Under the pieces are notes generated by a model. It was given only the letters and a program-made list of their open reading frames with translations, did no database searches and was not told the origin of the DNA. A stretch of 64,000 nt of DNA from Desulfovibrio subterraneus. Lineage in GTDB: Bacteria; Desulfobacterota; Desulfovibrionia; Desulfovibrionales; Desulfovibrionaceae. Positions 63,831 to 64,000 of this stretch are shown piece by piece. The DNA lies in assembly GCF_013340285.1 (NCBI RefSeq), contig NZ_BLVO01000013.1, positions 417,574 to 481,573 on the forward strand. Reading direction: 5' to 3'. The position numbers were made by a program, and so were the translations under genes. How positions within the stretch are numbered: the first letter of the stretch is position 1; the number at the start of each line of letters is the position of its first letter.

Positions 63831-64000
63831 ATGCCGAAGCGTGGTCTTGTCCGTTTTTCTCCTCAGACTGTCTTCGCGCACCCTTTGGACTTGTTGAAAA
63901 ATATCAACGATGCTGCCATGACCTCCGACCAGATTCTGGAGAAGGCGACAGAACACGACAAAGGGCTTCTCACCCCCTTTGGCAGGATGAGCCTTGAGGT
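63831..64000 (+). CDS. Start of a hypothetical gene, cut by the window end
   Basis: An open frame runs from an ATG at 63831 to the window edge, beginning after the in-frame stop of the previous gene. The visible part reads MPKRGLVRFSPQTVFAHPLD and later TSDQILEKATEHDKGLL, hydrophilic with helical character. No ribosome site precedes the ATG, and the true start may be an ATG further in (near 63918). Family and function are not decidable from about 56 residues. Confidence 0.4.
   Translation, partial: MPKRGLVRFSPQTVFAHPLDLLKNINDAAMTSDQILEKATEHDKGLLTPFGRMSLE

Overview
The window reads as a chromosomal segment of a strictly anaerobic, flagellated, Gram-negative sulfate reducer, most likely of the Desulfovibrionales. 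The basis is gene content and sequence style: a cytoplasmic four-subunit [NiFe] (sulf)hydrogenase, a ferredoxin-nitroreductase fusion, a class I adenylate cyclase, FapA, FlgO-like and MotAB motility genes, and a GC-rich genome by eye. Species is not decidable from the sequence alone. No rRNA, tRNA, CRISPR array or intact transposon was seen.

Layout. 1-6.3 kb: the 3' part of metG, a spacer with three hairpins, a GH57/DUF3536 protein on the minus strand, two tandem TPR paralogues and a half-length EamA transporter remnant. 6.8-10.9 kb: a complete hydBGDA-type hydrogenase operon. 11.1-12.5 kb: an AT-rich two-gene island (soluble protein plus four-helix membrane protein) unlike everything around it. 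12.6-17.1 kb: dnaE-queD-marC on the minus strand. 17.3-25.8 kb: an HD phosphohydrolase, a DJ-1/PfpI protein, a very large adenylate cyclase with pentapeptide repeats, an aminotransferase and a methyltransferase. 26-30.5 kb: a HAD phosphatase ending in a 12-bp tandem repeat, a GGR-family flavoprotein, a DUF3179 protein and galE. 30.6-32.5 kb: a FlgO-like/lipoprotein/FlgO-like trio. 32.9-38.1 kb: an EAL phosphodiesterase, typA and fapA on the minus strand. 38.4-41.9 kb: two small proteins, purine nucleoside phosphorylase, motAB and a PilZ protein. 42-46.8 kb: a divergent biotin-dependent carboxylase operon, followed by ssb. 47.5-51.8 kb: a ferredoxin-nitroreductase, a zinc-ribbon protein and a polar amino acid ABC transporter. 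52-58.6 kb: a universal stress protein, a FAD protein, a Tat-signal HD protein, a glycosyltransferase and an NfeD/SPFH pair. 58.6-63.3 kb: a divergently transcribed hybrid histidine kinase and sigma-54 response regulator. The end holds a membrane protein and the start of a further gene.

How they work together. HydBGDA should couple H2 to NAD(P)H or sulfur in the cytoplasm. MotAB, PilZ, EAL, FapA and the FlgO-like trio form a dispersed motility and c-di-GMP set. The AccC-like, fused AccA-AccD and biotinyl proteins form one self-contained carboxylase whose catalytic and biotinylation motifs depart from the standard ones. The substrate-binding protein, permease and ATPase at 49-51.8 kb form one amino acid importer. 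The most unusual items are the AT-rich two-gene island, the Cys-to-Asp change at a predicted proximal-cluster ligand of HydD, the divergent carboxylase, and the pentapeptide-repeat adenylate cyclase.
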